Source: an uncultured Collinsella sp. (GTDB lineage: Bacteria > Actinomycetota > Coriobacteriia > Coriobacteriales > Coriobacteriaceae). From it: a stretch of 29,010 bases of DNA. This document shows, piece after piece, positions 12,093-21,658 of the stretch; within the stretch, counting starts at the first letter, position 1, and each line of letters starts with the position of its first letter. The notes beneath the pieces were generated by a model. It did no database searches. It was given only the letters and a program-made list of their open reading frames with translations, and was not told the DNA's origin. The stretch covers positions 1 to 29,010 of the forward strand of contig CABSNL010000023.1 in NCBI GenBank assembly GCA_902479095.1, written 5' to 3'. The position numbers were made by a program, and so were the translations under genes.

Positions 12093-13634
12093 ATGTCGTT
12101 GAATCTGGGCAGCCTGGGCATGGAAGATGCCTCGTTTAACTTTGGCGGTTCCTACATCATGGCGCTCGACTGCGGCACCACCTCGGTACTTGCGACCATC
12201 GTCGACGAGTACGGCTGCATCGTCGCGCAGGCACGTCGTAGCGTCAAAACCAGCTTCCCGCGTCCCGGTTGGATAGAGCAAGACCCCATGGAGGTGCTTG
12301 CCAGCCAGATCGGCGTGATGATGGAGGTCCAGTTTAAGAGCGGCATCCATTCTGACCGCATCGCCGCCATCGGTATCTCCAACCAGCGCGAGACCACGGT
12401 GGTGTGGGACCGCATAAGCGGCCAACCCATCTATAACGCCATCGTGTGGCAATGCCGTCGCACCGCACCTCTGATCGACGAGCTGGTCGAGCGGGGCGCA
12501 GAAGAGCTGGTGCGCTCCCGCACGGGACTCACGCTCGATCCGTATTTCTCGGCTTCCAAGGTGCAGTGGATCCTCGACAACGTCGACGGTGCGCGTGAGA
12601 GCGCGGCGGCGGGCGACCTCATGTTCGGCACCATCGACACCTGGCTCATCTACAACCTCACCGGCAGTCAGGTCTTTGCCACCGACTACACCAATGCCAG
12701 CCGCACGGCGCTCTTTAATATCCATACGCTCGATTGGGACGACGACCTGCTGGCGCTCTTTGACGTTCCACGTTCCATGATGCCCGAGGTTCGTTGGAGC
12801 TCGGGCGACTACGGCCGCGTCGCGAGCGACATCATGACCAACATGCCGCCCATCATGGGCGTGGCGGGCGATCAGCAGGCGTCGCTGTTCGGCCACTGCT
12901 GCTTCCATCCCGGCCAGACCAAAAACACCTATGGCACGGGTTGCTTTATGCTCATGAACACCGGCGACGAGGTCGTCGAATCCAAGAACGGTCTGGTCTC
13001 CACGATCGGTATCGCCGCGGACGGCAAGATCAGCTATGCGCTCGAGGGTTCTATCTTTGCCGCCGGCTCAACCATGAACTGGCTGCGCAACAACATGGGC
13101 ATCATCTCGAGCGTGAGCGAGTCGGCACAACTCGCCGCTTCGATTAGCGACAACGAGGGCTGCTACTTCGTTCCCGCCTTTGCGGGTTTGGGTGCTCCCT
13201 GGTGGGACCCGCATGCCCGCGGTATCGTGTGCGGTCTGACCGGCGCCTCGAGCCGTGCGACCATCGTACGTGCCGCCTGCGAATCCATGGCATATCAGAG
13301 CTACGACGTGCTGCGCGCCATGGAGCAGGACGTGGGGCTTTCGATTGAGCGCCTGTCTGTCGATGGCGGTGCCTCGCGCAACGAGTTCATCATGCAATTC
13401 CAGGCTGACCTGCTGGATATCCCCGTGCTGCAATGCGAGACGGTGGAGACCACGGCAATCGGTGCCGCGTACTTGGCGGGTCTTGCCGTCGGCTATTGGG
13501 AAGACCTTGAAGAGCTGGAGCAAAATGCCCAGATCGTTAGGACCTTCCTTCCCTATATGTCCGCCGAGCGTCGCGAGCAAAACCTTGCGGGCTGGCGTGA
13601 TGCAGTCAAGCGCTCGCTCAGTACCGCACAGTAG
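12093..13634 (+). CDS. glpK: Glycerol kinase
   Basis: The 513-residue cytoplasmic kinase phosphorylates glycerol with ATP to glycerol 3-phosphate and traps glycerol after facilitated entry. FGGY-kinase features are clear: the phosphate-1 loop LDCGTTSVLATIVDEYG (25-41), PGWIEQDP, IGISNQRETTVVWD, the GDQQASLFG block, KNTYGTGCFMLMNTG, FAGLGAPWWDPHARG, and the adenosine-binding SVDGGASRNEFIMQFQADLL. The usual DQGTTS is DCGTTS here. About 20 residues precede the conserved YIMALD; the ATG at 12093 has AAAGG upstream, while ATG codons at 12120 or 12159 could give shorter forms. It sits in a likely operon with tsaC and not with glpF or glpD, so no glycerol operon is visible in the window. Confidence 0.95.
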   Translation: MSLNLGSLGMEDASFNFGGSYIMALDCGTTSVLATIVDEYGCIVAQARRSVKTSFPRPGWIEQDPMEVLASQIGVMMEVQFKSGIHSDRIAAIGISNQRETTVVWDRISGQPIYNAIVWQCRRTAPLIDELVERGAEELVRSRTGLTLDPYFSASKVQWILDNVDGARESAAAGDLMFGTIDTWLIYNLTGSQVFATDYTNASRTALFNIHTLDWDDDLLALFDVPRSMMPEVRWSSGDYGRVASDIMTNMPPIMGVAGDQQASLFGHCCFHPGQTKNTYGTGCFMLMNTGDEVVESKNGLVSTIGIAADGKISYALEGSIFAAGSTMNWLRNNMGIISSVSESAQLAASISDNEGCYFVPAFAGLGAPWWDPHARGIVCGLTGASSRATIVRAACESMAYQSYDVLRAMEQDVGLSIERLSVDGGASRNEFIMQFQADLLDIPVLQCETVETTAIGAAYLAGLAVGYWEDLEELEQNAQIVRTFLPYMSAERREQNLAGWRDAVKRSLSTAQ

Positions 13635-13757
13635 GGCTGTGATGGGCTGCTCGATATAACAAACCGCTAAACTAATGCATGGCGTGCGGCGGCAACATTG
13701 CTTCGCGCCTTGTCAGCAAGGCCGTTTTGCGGCCGCAACGAAAGGGGCAATCAACCC

Positions 13758-14405
13758 ATGACCGTCACCTACGACGCGTCCCGTGTGACGCTTGTCGACC
13801 ACCCGCTCGTCCAGCACAAGCTGTCGATCCTGCGCGACAAAAACACCGGCACCAACCAGTTCCGCCAGCTTGTGCGCGAGCTCGCACTTTTTGACGGCTA
13901 CGAGGCCATGCGCGACCTGCCCATGGAAGACGTCGAAGTCGAGACCCCCATCACTACCGCCACGTTCAAACAGCTCGCCGGCAAGAAACTCGCCATCGTG
14001 CCCATCCTGCGTGCGGGCCTTGGCATGGTCGACGGCATCCTCGACCTGGTGCCCTCCGCTCGCGTGGGCCACATCGGCATGGAGCGCGACGAGGTCACCC
14101 ACGAGCCGCACGAGTATTACTGCAAGATGCCCAAGGATATCGACCAGCGCATCTGCCTGGTCGTCGACCCCATGCTCGCCACGGGCGGTTCGGCCGAGAT
14201 GGCCATCAGCTACCTGCGCGAGCGCGGTGTCAAGGACATCCGCATGCTGTGCATCGTCGCGGCCCCCGAGGGCCTCAAGTCGCTGACTGAGAAGGACCCC
14301 GATGTGCATATCTATACCTGCGCCATCGACGACCATCTCAACGAAGCTGCCTACATCGTTCCCGGCCTGGGCGACGCCGGCGACCGCATCTACGGCACGC
14401 TGTAA
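13758..14405 (+). CDS. upp: Uracil phosphoribosyltransferase
   Basis: The 215-residue enzyme salvages uracil with PRPP to make UMP. Visible blocks are DHPLVQHKLSILRDKNTG near the start, KKLAIVPILRAGLGMVDG (76-93), IGMERDE, the PRPP loop VVDPMLATGGSA (135-146), and the uracil-binding end GLGDAGDRIYGTL. Length and sequence fit standard bacterial UPRT. The ATG at 13758 has AAAGGGG at 13741-13747; the upstream in-frame extension from 13698 covers the leader. Two small hairpins (CCTTG-TCAG-CAAGG and GGCCG-TTTTG-CGGCC) lie in the leader between 13707 and 13737. upp just upstream of the atp operon is an arrangement also known from Firmicutes. Confidence 0.97.
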   Translation: MTVTYDASRVTLVDHPLVQHKLSILRDKNTGTNQFRQLVRELALFDGYEAMRDLPMEDVEVETPITTATFKQLAGKKLAIVPILRAGLGMVDGILDLVPSARVGHIGMERDEVTHEPHEYYCKMPKDIDQRICLVVDPMLATGGSAEMAISYLRERGVKDIRMLCIVAAPEGLKSLTEKDPDVHIYTCAIDDHLNEAAYIVPGLGDAGDRIYGTL

Positions 14406-14597
14406 TCTCTGGGCCATACCGGCTAACGTCGAAAATACGAAGAAATGGTGCGCGCGGGCGAGCAAAAGACGACCACGCGCACTCCTGTTAACGGACGTTT
14501 TGCCCTGCAGGGTTCGAGAAAAACGTATTACCGTACCTGCGGCATAAAGAAGGTCTTAAGAAAACGAACAGGTGCGTATTAACCGATGCTTTTTCGG

Positions 14598-14625
14598 TTG
14601 TACTTTAGCGATTGCCTCGTACAAT
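14598..14625 (+). promoter_or_regulatory. Probable promoter of the ATP-synthase operon
   Basis: TTGTAC (14598-14603) and TACAAT (14620-14625) are separated by 16 nt, 61 nt before the first gene. A small hairpin AACCGA/TCGGTT (14581-14599) overlaps the -35 box. The remaining 14406-14590 shows no gene and no T-run terminator for upp. Confidence 0.6.
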
Positions 14626-14686
14626 AGTCACCAATGTTTGGCGGGAACTGTTCTGTAAGGCGTTAAAAAGGAAAGTGAGGACGCCA

Positions 14687-14998
14687 GTGTTTCAGATAGC
14701 CGATCTGCTCGCTATCGTTGCAGGTGCCATCGCGGGCGCGATTGCCTTCCTTCCCTTTGTCTTTACGCTCAAGCCGGTTCTTGACGATAAGCAGAATGCG
14801 GACATGCTCAAGGGTATGGTGAGTCTCGCGGTCTCGGCAATCGCGTTGCTTGTCTTTACCTTGGTTGTGTTTGTGTTGTTCGGAGAGGCATTTCGCATGT
14901 TCCTCCTGGGCGAGGCGATCGGCTTCGTGGCCTTTATGGCCGCCTGCGCGGTTCGCGTCGCCAAGGCGCTGCGAGATCCTCATGAGGTCGAAAGGTAA
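14687..14998 (+). CDS. AtpI-like small membrane protein of the ATP-synthase operon
   Basis: The 103-residue product has about three or four hydrophobic segments: IADLLAIVAGAIAGAIAFLPFVF, then MVSLAVSAIALLVFTLVVFVLF, then FLLGEAIGFVAFMAACAV. It sits where atpI normally does, directly before atpB with a 3-nt gap. AtpI proteins are poorly conserved and are thought to help assemble the c-ring. The assignment rests on position, size and hydrophobicity more than on sequence. The GTG at 14687 is chosen because GTGAGG ends 6 nt upstream; a TTG at 14612 would extend the frame back across the promoter. Confidence 0.7.
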   Translation: MFQIADLLAIVAGAIAGAIAFLPFVFTLKPVLDDKQNADMLKGMVSLAVSAIALLVFTLVVFVLFGEAFRMFLLGEAIGFVAFMAACAVRVAKALRDPHEVER

Positions 14999-15001
14999 GT
15001 C

Positions 15002-15805
15002 GTGGAAATTTTTGAAAAGCTGCCTGATGAGATTAATCATCTGGTCAGCGAGTTCAGCTCCACCCCTGTCGTGGGCGATCTGAGCTGCGGCATCACGCAG
15101 TACTCGTTTTGGCTGATCGTCTCCACGATCGTGCTCCTGATCGTCCTGGCCGTGTTCAAGAAGAAGCAGACCCTGGTTCCCAAGGGCTTCTTCGTCAACG
15201 GTTTCGAGTACATCATCGAGTACGTCGAGAACGATATCGGCAAGGGTGTCGTGGGTGAGAACTGGAAGAAGCACTTCCCGTTCCTGTGCTCGCTTTTCCT
15301 GTTCATCCTGATCAATAACATGATCGGCCTGATCCCGGGAATGAAGCCCGGCACCGGCGCAATCGGCTCCACCGCCGCACTCGCCATTTTCGCCTTCGTG
15401 TACTTCATCTACTACGGATGCAAGGCTCACGGCGTGATCGGCTACATCAAGAGCCTCGCCCCGCAGGGCGTGAGCTTCCCGATGAACGTGCTCGTGTGGG
15501 TCGTCGAGCTTTTCTCGACCTTCCTGCGCCTCATCACGCTCGCCGTCCGTCTGTTCTGCAACATGTTCGCAGGACACGTGGTCATGGGCTCGTTCGCCAT
15601 CATGGCGAGCATGTTCATGCAGCCGCTGCTTCAGCAGGTTTCCGCGGCCCACGCCGTCGGCGCCCTGCCTTCGCTGGCCTGGCTTGCCATCCTCATCCTG
15701 ATCTATGCGATCGAGCTTGTGGTCGGCGCCATCCAGGCTTACGTCTTCACGGTCCTTACCGCCGTGTATGTCTCCGAGGCAGAGGAGGTCGCGGAGGAGG
15801 AGTAA
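15002..15805 (+). CDS. atpB: F1Fo ATP synthase subunit a
   Basis: The 267-residue membrane subunit forms the two ion half-channels of Fo. The essential Arg is at 183 in ITLAVRLFCNMFAGH; the usual Gly after RLF is Cys here. Other family blocks are NNMIGLIPGMKP (105-116), FPMNVLVWVVELFSTFLRL, and the last helix AIELVVGAIQAYVFTVLTAVYV. The C-terminus is acidic (SEAEEVAEEE). It starts with GTG, AAAGG lying 6-7 nt upstream, 3 nt after the AtpI-like gene. A 124-nt gap follows before atpE. Confidence 0.96.
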   Translation: MEIFEKLPDEINHLVSEFSSTPVVGDLSCGITQYSFWLIVSTIVLLIVLAVFKKKQTLVPKGFFVNGFEYIIEYVENDIGKGVVGENWKKHFPFLCSLFLFILINNMIGLIPGMKPGTGAIGSTAALAIFAFVYFIYYGCKAHGVIGYIKSLAPQGVSFPMNVLVWVVELFSTFLRLITLAVRLFCNMFAGHVVMGSFAIMASMFMQPLLQQVSAAHAVGALPSLAWLAILILIYAIELVVGAIQAYVFTVLTAVYVSEAEEVAEEE

Positions 15806-15892
15806 TCTTCCGTTCGCGCCTTAAAGGTAAGGCAATTCGTTAAACCGCCGGTGCCCGTACCCATGGAGCCCGGCAGTTATAAAAAGGTTATC

Positions 15893-15912
15893 CTGCGTGA
15901 AATAAGACACGC
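15893..15912 (+). promoter_or_regulatory. Small hairpin ahead of the atpE ribosome-binding site
   Basis: TGCGTG (15893-15898) and CACGCA (15907-15912) can pair, 6 nt before AAAGGAGG. Subunit c is needed in about ten copies, and atpE leaders are known to be tuned for strong translation; this hairpin may serve that end. It is short, so the call is tentative. Confidence 0.35.
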
Positions 15913-15929
15913 ACGACAAAGGAGGAATC

Positions 15930-16124
15930 GTGGGAGTTATCGGTTACGGTCTCGGTGTTATCGGCGCTGGTCTTGCTATCGGCCTGTCTGCTCTGGGTGC
16001 TACGGGTGCTATGGCCCGTCAGCCTGAGGTCCAGGGCCGCGTGTTCACCGTCTTCATCATGGGCTCCGCCTTCGGCGAGGCTCTGGCTCTGATCGGCTTC
16101 GTTGTCGCGCTGATCGTTAAATAG
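15930..16124 (+). CDS. atpE: F1Fo ATP synthase subunit c
   Basis: The 64-residue hairpin of two membrane helices forms the rotating c-ring. Helix 1 is Gly-rich (GVIGAGLAIGLSALGATG), the cytoplasmic loop is ARQPEVQG (29-36), and the ion-binding Glu is residue 50 in GSAFGEALALIGFVV. Glu is followed by Ala rather than the Ser/Thr common in sodium-type rings, which favours proton coupling (inference). At 64 residues it is at the short end for the family (usually 70-85), mainly because of the short N-terminus. GTG start at 15930, with a strong AAAGGAGG 4 nt upstream. Confidence 0.96.
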   Translation: MGVIGYGLGVIGAGLAIGLSALGATGAMARQPEVQGRVFTVFIMGSAFGEALALIGFVVALIVK

Positions 16125-16139
16125 CACGGAGCGTCAAGT

Positions 16140-16742
16140 ATGAATCTTTCATCCCAGAAGAGCGCGATCGCACTCTCCGCGTCCGCGGCCGCGCTGCTTA
16201 TGCCGGTTTCCGCGTTCGCCGAGGACGGCGCTGCCGGTGCGGACATCCTCATCCCTAAGATGGCGGAGTTCATCCCGGCGCTTATCGCCTTCCTGATCAT
16301 CTGGATCGTGCTGGCAAAGGTCGCCCTGCCGGGCATCATGAAAACCATGGAGGAGCGCGGCAAGAAGATCGAGGAGAGCCTCGACGAGGCCGAGAAGACC
16401 AAGCAGGAGGCTATCGCCAAGCGCGCTGAGTCCGACTCGATCGTCACCGACGCCCGTCGTCAGGCTGCCGACATCGTTCTCGAGGCCCGTAAGGACGCCG
16501 AGTCCGAGCGCGCCCGTATCATCGAGGCTGCTCACAAGGAGGCCGAGGAGATCATCGCCAAGGCCCATACGACCGTCGAGGACGAGCGCAAGTCCATTTA
16601 CGCCGGTGCCGCGAGCTCCATCGCCGACCTGTCCGTTGCCGTCGCCACCAAGATCGTGGGCGAGGCACTCGAGGACGATGCCGAGCAGAAGAAGCTCATC
16701 GAGCGCTACATCCAGGAAGCAGGTAGCCTGAATGCCGACTAG
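16140..16742 (+). CDS. atpF: F1Fo ATP synthase subunit b, with signal-peptide-like N-terminus
   Basis: The 200-residue peripheral-stalk subunit links Fo to F1. The membrane helix is at about 43-62 (EFIPALIAFLIIWIVLAKVALP), followed by a long charged coiled coil (65-165, with repeated EARKDAESER and EAAHKEAEEI style heptads). Unusually, residues 1-28 form a second hydrophobic stretch ending SAFAEDG, which looks like a cleavable signal peptide (SAFA followed by ED). The start ATG at 16140 has CGGAG about 8 nt upstream. It overlaps atpH by 11 nt, implying translational coupling. Confidence 0.95.
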   Translation: MNLSSQKSAIALSASAAALLMPVSAFAEDGAAGADILIPKMAEFIPALIAFLIIWIVLAKVALPGIMKTMEERGKKIEESLDEAEKTKQEAIAKRAESDSIVTDARRQAADIVLEARKDAESERARIIEAAHKEAEEIIAKAHTTVEDERKSIYAGAASSIADLSVAVATKIVGEALEDDAEQKKLIERYIQEAGSLNAD

Positions 16743-17208
16743 CCGCTATCAGGACAAGGTGCTCGAGACCTACGCGCGCTCCCTTCTGGAAGCCGCTAAG
16801 GCCGAGGACCATGTGTTTGAGGACCTCGAGATGATCGAGCGCCTGGCTTCTGCCAGCCCCGAGATCATCGCCGTGCTCGACACCATGTCCAAGCGCGACC
16901 AGCTCGACCTTCTTCCCAAGGTGGCAGCTGCCTTTAAGTATGTTGCCGAGGAAGACGAGGATGTAGTGGGCGTGACCGTCACCACGGCGATCCCGCTCGA
17001 CGACGAGCTGCGTCAAACCATCACTAAGAAATGCGAGCAGGACTTCGGCCGCAAGGTATTCCTTATCGAGCAGGTCGACCCGTCTATCGTGGGCGGCCTG
17101 GTGCTCGAGGCCCGCGGCGAGCGTCGTGACATTTCCGTCAAGACGCAGCTGCGCATCGCGCAGGAGACCCTCGCAAACTCTGCTAATTCGTACGGAGGTG
17201 AAGCCTAA
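16732..17208 (+). CDS. atpH: F1Fo ATP synthase subunit delta
   Basis: The 158-residue subunit caps the F1 hexamer and holds the b stalk. It begins with RYQDKVLETYARSLLEAAKAED, a typical delta opening, and ends with the conserved DPSIVGGLVLEARGERRDISVKTQLRIAQETL block. It is slightly shorter than the usual 175-180, with the loss in the N-terminal helical bundle. The ATG lies inside the end of atpF (11-nt overlap), and the stop codon shares one base with the atpA start (TAATG). Confidence 0.95.
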   Translation: MPTSRYQDKVLETYARSLLEAAKAEDHVFEDLEMIERLASASPEIIAVLDTMSKRDQLDLLPKVAAAFKYVAEEDEDVVGVTVTTAIPLDDELRQTITKKCEQDFGRKVFLIEQVDPSIVGGLVLEARGERRDISVKTQLRIAQETLANSANSYGGEA

Positions 17209-18806
17209 TGTCCGAAACCCTCAATGCCCAGGATATCGCCAAGAAACTGCAGGAGCAGCTCACGAGCCTCTCCGCGACGGTCGATACGCATGAGGTTTCA
17301 ACGGTCGATGAGGTAGGCGACGGCATCGCGCGCGTCTCCGGCCTCAAGAGCGCCATGGCAGGCGAGCTTCTGGAGTTCAAGAGCTCCGATACCGGTGAGA
17401 CCGTCTTCGGCCTTGCCCAGAACCTTGACCGTGACGAGGTCGGCGCCGTTCTGTTCGGTGCCGTCGACTCCATCAAGGAAGGCGACGAGTGCCGCACCAC
17501 TGGCCGCGTTATGGATATCCCCGTGAGCCGTGCCATGCTCGGCCGCGTCGTCAATCCGCTCGGCCAGCCCATCGACGGCCTGGGCGACATCGTCGCTACG
17601 CACCGTCGCCCCATCGAGTTCAAGGCTCCCGGCGTCATCGATCGTACCCCGGTGTGCGAGCCGGTTCAGACCGGTCTGCTCGCTATCGACTCCATGGTGC
17701 CTATTGGCCGCGGTCAGCGTGAGCTCATCATCGGTGACCGTAAGACCGGTAAGACCGCCATCGCCATCGACGCTATCCTCAACCAGCGCGGCAAGGGCAT
17801 GGTCTGCATCTATGTCGCCATCGGCCAGAAGGCCTCCACGGTTGCCAACATCCGCGAGACCCTCGCTCAGCACGGTGCGCTCGACTACACCATCATCGTT
17901 TCGGCCACCGCTGCCGATTCCGCCCCTATGCAGTACATCGCGCCTATGGCCGGTGCCGCTATTGGCGAGTTCTTTATGTACAACGGCGAGGACGGCAAGC
18001 CCGCCAGCGAGACCAACCCCGGCGGCCACGTGCTCGTCATCTACGATGACCTGTCCAAGCAGGCTGTGGCCTACCGTCAGATGTCGCTGACGCTGCATCG
18101 TCCGCCCGGACGCGAGGCCTATCCTGGCGACATCTTCTACCTGCACTCTCGTCTGCTCGAGCGTGCCGTCAAGATGTCCAAGAAGAACGGTTACGGCTCC
18201 ATGACGGCACTGCCGATCATCGAGACCCAGGACGGCGACGTCTCGGCCTACATTCCGACCAACGTCATTTCCATTACCGATGGTCAGATCTACCTGCAGT
18301 CCGAGCTCTTCTTCCAGGGTCAGCGCCCGGCAGTCGACGTGGGTATCTCCGTGTCCCGCGTCGGTGGCGATGCGCAGACCAAGGCCATGAAGCAGGTCGC
18401 CGGCAACCTCCGTCTGGACCTCGCTTCCTATCAGGAGCTCGCTGGCTTTACGCAGTTCGGCTCCGACCTCGACGAGGCTACTCAGAAGCAGCTGACCCAC
18501 GGTGCTCGCATGACCGAGCTCCTGAAGCAGCCGCGTTACAAGCCGTTTGAGGTTGGCGAGCAGATCGTTACGCTGTTCGCTGGCAACGAGGGCTTCCTGG
18601 ATGACCTGGAGATCGCCGACGTGCTGCCTTTCCGTGCCGAGCTCATCGAGTACATGGACAATGGCTTTGGTTCGCTGCTCGACAAGGTTCGCGCCAAGAA
18701 GATCGATGATGACACCAAGGCTGAGCTCTTGCGCGTCATCGGCGACTTCAAGCAGCAGTTCATGGCCAAGCACCATTCGGATGTTTCTGGATCAGAGGAG
18801 AACTAA
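17208..18806 (+). CDS. atpA: F1Fo ATP synthase subunit alpha
   Basis: The 532-residue regulatory nucleotide-binding subunit forms the F1 hexamer with beta. Walker A reads GDRKTGKT (176-183; GDRQTGKT in most species). Further blocks are VYVAIGQKASTVANI, the long ALPIIETQDGDVSAYIPTNVISITDGQIYL, FFQGQRPAVDVGISVSRVG with the arginine finger, and the C-terminal helical domain ending FMAKHHSD. GGAGG at 17195-17199 gives a good start at 17208. An open antisense frame of similar length exists but is a shadow of this gene's codon pattern. Confidence 0.98.
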   Translation: MSETLNAQDIAKKLQEQLTSLSATVDTHEVSTVDEVGDGIARVSGLKSAMAGELLEFKSSDTGETVFGLAQNLDRDEVGAVLFGAVDSIKEGDECRTTGRVMDIPVSRAMLGRVVNPLGQPIDGLGDIVATHRRPIEFKAPGVIDRTPVCEPVQTGLLAIDSMVPIGRGQRELIIGDRKTGKTAIAIDAILNQRGKGMVCIYVAIGQKASTVANIRETLAQHGALDYTIIVSATAADSAPMQYIAPMAGAAIGEFFMYNGEDGKPASETNPGGHVLVIYDDLSKQAVAYRQMSLTLHRPPGREAYPGDIFYLHSRLLERAVKMSKKNGYGSMTALPIIETQDGDVSAYIPTNVISITDGQIYLQSELFFQGQRPAVDVGISVSRVGGDAQTKAMKQVAGNLRLDLASYQELAGFTQFGSDLDEATQKQLTHGARMTELLKQPRYKPFEVGEQIVTLFAGNEGFLDDLEIADVLPFRAELIEYMDNGFGSLLDKVRAKKIDDDTKAELLRVIGDFKQQFMAKHHSDVSGSEEN

Positions 18807-18811
18807 GCCCC

Positions 18812-19719
18812 ATGGCCAACCTTCGCGACATTAAGAAGCGAATCTCCTCGGTTACCACGACCAAGCAGATCACGCGCACGATGGAGATGGTCTCTACGGC
18901 CAAGATTCGTCGTGCCCTCGATCGCTCCAAGCAGGCCGAGCCCTATAAGGAGGCGCTGACCGACGTCATGTTGACGGTCGCCGGCGACGCCTCCTGTTCG
19001 GGCACCGATCCCATGCTGCAGAAGCATGAGAGCGTCAAGCATGGCCTGATTGTCGTTATTGCCTCGGACCGCGGCCTTGCCGGCGGTTTCAATACGACGG
19101 TGGAGCGCACGGCCGAAAAGCTCGCCGCTTCTTGGGCGAACGACGGCATCGAATGCGAGATCATCGCGTGCGGGCGTAAGCCGGCCACGTATTTCCGTGA
19201 CCGCGCAAACGTTGTCATGCACTTTGAGGGCAACTCCTCTGAGCCCGATTTCAATCAGGCCCGCATGATCTCCTCTCATATCTGCGATGCGTATCGTGCC
19301 GGTGAGCTTGACCGTGTCGAGCTTGTCTACCACCACGCCAAGAACCGCGTGGATCAGGAGCTTCGCGTCGAGCATCTGTTGCCGCTCGACCCCGAGATGA
19401 TCGCTATGGCCCACGGTCCGCGTAAGAACGAGACCGACGCCCCTAAGCGCATCTCGTCCACGTTCGAGTTCGTGCCCTCTCCCGAGCATGTTCTCGGCAA
19501 GCTTGTGCCGTCTTATATCCTGACGGTCATCTACCAGGCCCTGATCGATTCGGCGGCTGCCGAGCAGGGTGCACGCCGCAAGGCCATGCACTCCGCGACG
19601 GAAAACGCCACCGCGATCATCTCGACCCTTACCCGCACGTATAGTCGCGTGCGCCAGGCTTCGATCACGACCGAGATTAACGAGATCGTCGGCGGAGCCT
19701 CAGCATTGGAGGAACAGTA

Positions 19720-19720
<1 letters not shown>
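18812..19720 (+). CDS. atpG: F1Fo ATP synthase subunit gamma
   Basis: The 302-residue central shaft turns inside the alpha-beta hexamer. The N-terminal helix LRDIKKRISSVTTTKQITRTMEMVSTAKI and the C-terminal ATENATAIISTL...ITTEINEIVGGASALEE are the paired coiled-coil signatures. The Rossmann-like middle holds VVIASDRGLAGGFNTTV. Length is normal. GAGGAG lies about 10 nt before the ATG at 18812, 5 nt after atpA. The stop codon overlaps the atpD start by one base (TAATG). Confidence 0.97.
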
Positions 19721-21174
<1,454 letters not shown>

Positions 21175-21177
21175 GTT

Positions 21178-21570
21178 ATGCGTATCCGCATCGTGTGCCC
21201 CGTGAGCTGCGCCTATGAGGGCGACGCTGCGTTTGTGTCGATTCCGTCCACGGATGGCGAGTTTGGCGTTCTGCCTGCTCACTCCAGCGAGATCTGCACG
21301 ATCGACCGCGGTTACGTTCGCGTTTCCGATAAGGCCATGGGCACTGTCGACCACACGTTTGCCGTGGCCGGCGGCTATGCCCAGGTTGCGGACGATGTCG
21401 TGACCGTTCTCGCCGAGCGCGCTTGCGATTTGGCGACCGTCGATGCCGACAAGCTTAAAGCTGATATTCAAGGTTTTGAAGAGAAGCTGGGTAATTTGTC
21501 GGAGGATGATGCACGCCGCGCCTACCTCTATAATGAAATCGCATGGTGTAAGCTCAAGCTTGCCCAATAG
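21178..21570 (+). CDS. atpC: F1Fo ATP synthase subunit epsilon
   Basis: The 130-residue subunit joins gamma to the c-ring and can brake ATP hydrolysis. The N-terminal beta-sandwich shows FVSIPSTDGEFGVLPAHSSEI and VAGGYAQVADDVVTVLAERA, typical of the family. The C-terminal part (about 88-130) is helical, so the regulatory helices are present. It starts 3 nt after atpD; GGGGAG lies upstream inside the atpD end. It closes the operon, with a terminator at 21607-21645. Confidence 0.95.
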   Translation: MRIRIVCPVSCAYEGDAAFVSIPSTDGEFGVLPAHSSEICTIDRGYVRVSDKAMGTVDHTFAVAGGYAQVADDVVTVLAERACDLATVDADKLKADIQGFEEKLGNLSEDDARRAYLYNEIAWCKLKLAQ

Positions 21571-21606
21571 TCAAACGATTTAGCGTTCGACCATTTGCGA
21601 ACACAT

Positions 21607-21645
21607 CATGCCCGGGATGGCCCAGCCACCCCGGGCATGCTTTTT
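21607..21645 (+). terminator. Terminator between atpC and murA
   Basis: CATGCCCGGG (21607-21616) pairs perfectly with 21630-21639 around a 13-nt loop, followed by TTTTT (21641-21645). It ends the ATP-synthase operon. The murA start codon is only 13 nt further on, so the murA promoter must lie within or before this hairpin, or murA depends on read-through. Confidence 0.85.
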
Positions 21646-21658
21646 GAAAGGGTAGACC

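Noticed and set aside
17298..18776. 492-codon open frame antisense to atpA
   Set aside because: Long antisense frames are common opposite G/C-rich genes; no family similarity, no ribosome-binding site, and atpA is certain.
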